This document shows, in pieces, positions 61,457 to 64,000 of a DNA stretch of 64,000 nucleotides (its first letter is position 1; each line of letters opens with the position of its first letter). Below the pieces are notes generated by a model that was not told where the DNA came from, ran no database searches, and saw nothing but the letters and a program-made list of their open reading frames with translations. The DNA is from Sphingorhabdus sp. EL138 (GTDB lineage Bacteria > Pseudomonadota > Alphaproteobacteria > Sphingomonadales > Sphingomonadaceae): contig NZ_CAMDCK010000003.1 of NCBI RefSeq assembly GCF_945890115.1, forward strand, positions 1-64,000, read 5' to 3'. A program made the translations under genes and the position numbers.

Positions 61457-63064
61457 CTAACTTGGCACGCCGTTTACGACCGATGCATCCACGCCCAAGT
61501 CGCGGGCGATCTCGCGAGCGGTCATCTTTGCCGACATCATCACCGACGGGGTTCCGCCACCCGGTTGCGTGCCTTGCCCGACCAGATAGAGATTATGCAC
61601 ATCTTCCGACTTATTATGCGGGCGGAAAAAGGCCGTCTGGGTTAAAACGGGTTCCACGCCAAACCCATTGCCCAGATAAGAACCCAAGGTTTCGGAAAAA
61701 TAATCCGGCGTGATGAAACTCATATGTTTCAACCGCGCCGCAAGATCGGGGATATAGCCGCGCTCTTCCAAGAAGGTCAGCACCCGCGCGCTCAGCTTTG
61801 GCCCTTCGACGTCCCAATCAATGCCGCTTGCGTTATTTGGGACTGGGATAAGCGTATACGCCGCATGATGGCCCGCAGGCGCCATGGCCGGGTCGGTCAG
61901 CGTCGGAATGTGCAGATATTGCGAGAAGTCGGGGCTCATCACCTTCTGCTCGAAAATCTCATCGAGCAATGCTTCGTACCGTGGGCCCAATATGATGTTA
62001 TGATGGCGCAAATCCGGGTCATTGTCGCGGCATTCATAGCCGAAATAAATCACCATTAACGACATGGATTGCTTGCGGAATTTCACCAAGGCATCGCGGT
62101 TGATGCGCCGATGCGCCTTGTCGACCAGCTTGAGATAAGTATTGGCGTAATCGGCGTTGGACACCACAACATCGGCAAATATCGTCTCACCGCTTGCAAG
62201 CTCCACGCCCTTGGCAACGCCGTCTTCCACCGATATGCGCTGCACCGGTGCATTGACCCGCAACTGGCCGCCCATGTCTTCAAATTTTTTAACTAAAGCT
62301 GCCACCAGTGCGCCCGTCCCGCCCTTGGCATAATGAATGCCCCAGGTTTTTTCGACAAAATGGATCATCGCATAAATCGCTGGCACCTTCATCGGGTTGC
62401 CACCGACCAGCAAGGGTTCAAAGCTGAACACCTGACGCATTTTGTCCGACTTGAAATATTTGCTGACCATGCCGAACAACGACCGCACCGCGCCAAGCTT
62501 CAGCAAATCAGGCACCACGCGCAACATCGACCCGAGGCTGCCGAAATAAGTATATCCCAGCGTCAAAAATCCACGTTTGAATATGGCTCTGGCTTGCTCG
62601 TGAAAGGCTTCATATCCCGCCAGATCCTCAGGTGCCAGCTGCTGGATCTGCGTCCGCGTGCTGACCGGATCGCCATCATAATCAAAAAACGTGCCGTCAT
62701 CGAAATAGATGCGGTAAAATGGCAGTATCGGAATTATCTCGACATATTTGCTGGTATTGGGGCCTCCGGAGATGCCTTCACGCACGCGGTTATTTTCATC
62801 CAAAACATGCGGCGGAAAGTCCGGCTCACCCAGCATGGCATGGTCTTGCTGCAGGCTAAACAATTCCTCAATGAAATGCGGCACGGTTAGGACCGTCGGA
62901 CCCATATCAAATGTAAAGCCATCGGCCTTGCGGACATAGGCACGGCCGCCGGGGGCGTCGAGCGCCTCCAATATTTGCGTATCAAAGCCAAGGCTTTGTA
63001 ACCGCATGGCGCACGCTATGCCGCCAATACCTGCACCAATGACAACTGCTTTACGTCGCAACAT
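61457..63064 (-). CDS. Phytoene desaturase family FAD oxidoreductase (CrtI type)
   Basis: 535 aa. FAD motif [19 protein letters not shown], then [13 protein letters not shown], the CrtI segment [15 protein letters not shown], and the C-terminal cofactor region [25 protein letters not shown]. That region normally reads GAGTHPGAG(L/I)PG in CrtI, so this is a diverged member (Gln for His, Thr for Leu/Ile). Likely function in carotenoid biosynthesis or another polyene oxidation. It may be functionally linked to the neighbouring hydroxylase. Confidence 0.85.
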   Translation of the reverse strand: MLRRKAVVIGAGIGGIACAMRLQSLGFDTQILEALDAPGGRAYVRKADGFTFDMGPTVLTVPHFIEELFSLQQDHAMLGEPDFPPHVLDENNRVREGISGGPNTSKYVEIIPILPFYRIYFDDGTFFDYDGDPVSTRTQIQQLAPEDLAGYEAFHEQARAIFKRGFLTLGYTYFGSLGSMLRVVPDLLKLGAVRSLFGMVSKYFKSDKMRQVFSFEPLLVGGNPMKVPAIYAMIHFVEKTWGIHYAKGGTGALVAALVKKFEDMGGQLRVNAPVQRISVEDGVAKGVELASGETIFADVVVSNADYANTYLKLVDKAHRRINRDALVKFRKQSMSLMVIYFGYECRDNDPDLRHHNIILGPRYEALLDEIFEQKVMSPDFSQYLHIPTLTDPAMAPAGHHAAYTLIPVPNNASGIDWDVEGPKLSARVLTFLEERGYIPDLAARLKHMSFITPDYFSETLGSYLGNGFGVEPVLTQTAFFRPHNKSEDVHNLYLVGQGTQPGGGTPSVMMSAKMTAREIARDLGVDASVVNGVPS

Positions 63065-63171
63065 TCCGGATAACCCCTAATCGCATCGCTGCTACTGCCT
63101 AAAGCGCCACACAACAACCTAGATGTTATCCTAGGTTATCGCATGTCCGATATGGTCAGCAGCATCCGTAA

Positions 63172-63365
63172 AATAACCGTCTCCCCAGCGCAGGGTGGGG
63201 TGTTAAATATCCTCCCCAGAATGGGGAGGTGGCAGTTGCGCAGCAACTGACGGAAGGGGGCCCGAAGTCTGGCGTAGCGCTTGAAGGGGCCGCCCCCTCC
63301 ACCGTCTGCGACGGTCCCGCTGTTGCTCCGCAACGCCTACGGCTCCCCCGTAATGGGGAGGAATT
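63172..63365. repeat. Palindromic GC-rich repeat unit A
   Basis: A patchwork of inverted repeats in the CrtI-aldolase gap, with CCTCCCCAGAATGGGGAGG near 63211 and CCCGTAATGGGGAGG near 63347, and smaller hairpins (GTTGCGCAGCAAC, CCGTCTGCGACGG) between. It contains no coding potential. Confidence 0.65.
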
Positions 63366-63385
63366 AAAATAGGGTGGAGGTGGTT

Positions 63386-63534
63386 GAATATCCTCCCCAT
63401 CGACTTGCGATGGGAAGGGGGACCGCGCCGAAGGCGTGGTGGAGGGGCCTCTGAACGTCCCAAGCCCCTCCGTCAGTCGCCGCTATCGCGCGACCTGCCA
63501 CCTCCCCATCGCAAGTCGATGGGAGAGGATATTC
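63386..63534. repeat. Palindromic repeat unit B
   Basis: Long near-perfect terminal inverted repeat: GAATATCCTCCCCATCGACTTGCGATGGG (from 63386) and CCCATCGCAAGTCGATGGGAGAGGATATTC (to 63534), about 30 bases each, enclosing about 85 bases. Resembles a MITE or BIME. The whole 63065-63602 gap is otherwise empty. Confidence 0.75.
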
Positions 63535-63602
63535 ATGACGCCGACCCTGCCTCTCCCCTTACCCCCTTGACGCCGCGCGCGTTTTCCCGCCATGCGCTGC
63601 TT

Positions 63603-64000
63603 ATGCGTTTCTTTTCCGACAATGCCGCCCCGGTGCATCCTGCCGTCATGCAAGCCATGGCCGATGCCAATCATATCGACACCGCCTATGACGGTGACCA
63701 ATATAGCGCGCGGTTGGATGCGGCGTTTTCCGAACTCTTTGGCCGCGACGTCGCCGTTTTATGGGTGGCGACAGGGACCAGCGCGAATTGCCTTGCGCTC
63801 GCGTCCATGGTGCAGCCGCATCAGGGCGTCATTTGCCATCGGGAGGCGCATATTGAGGTTGATGAATGCGGCGCGCCCGGTTTCTACACCGCTGGCGCAA
63901 AGTTGATGTTGGTCGACGGCGACGGGGCGAAGATAACGCCAGCGACGGTTGGCGCCACCCTCGACGCCATTCGCAAGGATGTGCATCAGGTGCAGGCCGC
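63603..64000 (+). CDS. Threonine aldolase/beta-eliminating lyase family (3' end outside the window)
   Basis: Frame starting at ATG 63603 and still open at the window end (132 residues seen). MRFFSDNAAPVHPAVMQAMADANHID, TAYDGDQYSARLDAAFSELFGRDVAVLWVATGTSANCLAL and HREAHIEVDECGAP match the PLP-dependent threonine aldolase fold. The catalytic lysine lies further downstream, outside the window. It would interconvert threonine or allo-threonine with glycine and acetaldehyde. Upstream is repeat DNA and no clear ribosome binding site is seen. Confidence 0.85.
   Translation, partial: MRFFSDNAAPVHPAVMQAMADANHIDTAYDGDQYSARLDAAFSELFGRDVAVLWVATGTSANCLALASMVQPHQGVICHREAHIEVDECGAPGFYTAGAKLMLVDGDGAKITPATVGATLDAIRKDVHQVQA

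Noticed and set aside
1-64000. CRISPR arrays, complete prophages or intact insertion sequences
   Set aside because: No regularly spaced repeats with unique spacers and no phage structural or transposase genes are visible; the repeats found are palindromic and irregularly spaced.

Overview
The window is about 57% GC by eye, densely coded and typical of an aerobic alphaproteobacterium of the Sphingomonadales (Sphingorhabdus/Sphingopyxis-like). This rests on hflK-hflC-degP, the rpsF-rpsR-rplI and fabD-fabG-acpP-fabF-mltG blocks, a long Ala/Glu-rich tail on bL9, a TonB receptor gene, a CrtI-type desaturase and many dispersed GC-rich palindromic repeats. Genus is inference. Nearly all genes are ordinary chromosomal ones; I see no CRISPR array, prophage or intact insertion sequence.

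Layout. 1-8.8 kb: membrane protein quality control (hflK partial, hflC, degP), an M20 amidohydrolase, an M19 dipeptidase, nadB coupled to a DUF559 nuclease-like gene bracketed by identical palindromes, and an ABC ATPase. 8.9-14.9 kb: zinc-finger protein, FNR-type four-cysteine regulator, tRNA-Met, 2H phosphoesterase, rpsF-rpsR-rplI, and a divergent murein-recycling pair (Mpl/MurC-like ligase and LD-carboxypeptidase). 14.9-20.2 kb: fatty-acid synthesis genes with a crotonase inserted between fabD and fabG, then mltG. 20.2-35.5 kb: alkylsulfatase-like hydrolase, priA, transaldolase-like fsa, folE, nadC, RNase T2, DUF4112, a lipoprotein solute-binding protein, a membrane-anchored trypsin-like protein, a class A PBP, nadA and an MBL-fold hydrolase.

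35.6-43.3 kb is the most interesting part. A TonB receptor is divergent from four genes that overlap by ATGA: a GH31 enzyme whose sequence is that of a sulfoquinovosidase with the K-E-R-W sulfonate-recognition set, a LacI regulator, an aldo/keto reductase and an SsuD-type flavin monooxygenase. I read this as an oxidative sulfoquinovose (plant and algal sulfolipid head group) pathway: hydrolysis of sulfoquinovosyl glycerol, O2-dependent desulfonation of sulfoquinovose to 6-oxo-glucose plus sulfite, and reduction to glucose. No ABC importer or flavin reductase lies nearby, unlike the described Agrobacterium smo locus. The shared intergenic region contains a perfect FNR-type box (TTGAT-N4-ATCAA) and other inverted repeats.

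43.4-57.4 kb: prfA, hisS, M61 peptidase, ppa with a small lipoprotein, sppA, a structured small transcript with an 18-codon ORF behind a near-perfect Shine-Dalgarno sequence, tlyA, acyl-CoA synthetase, ggt and pyrD. 57.5-64 kb: a small structured RNA candidate with a strong terminator, tRNA-Thr(GGT) followed by the relic of a recombinase, a sterol-desaturase-type hydroxylase divergent from its likely LysR regulator, a CrtI-like desaturase, a repeat-rich gap, and the start of a threonine-aldolase-type gene cut by the window end.
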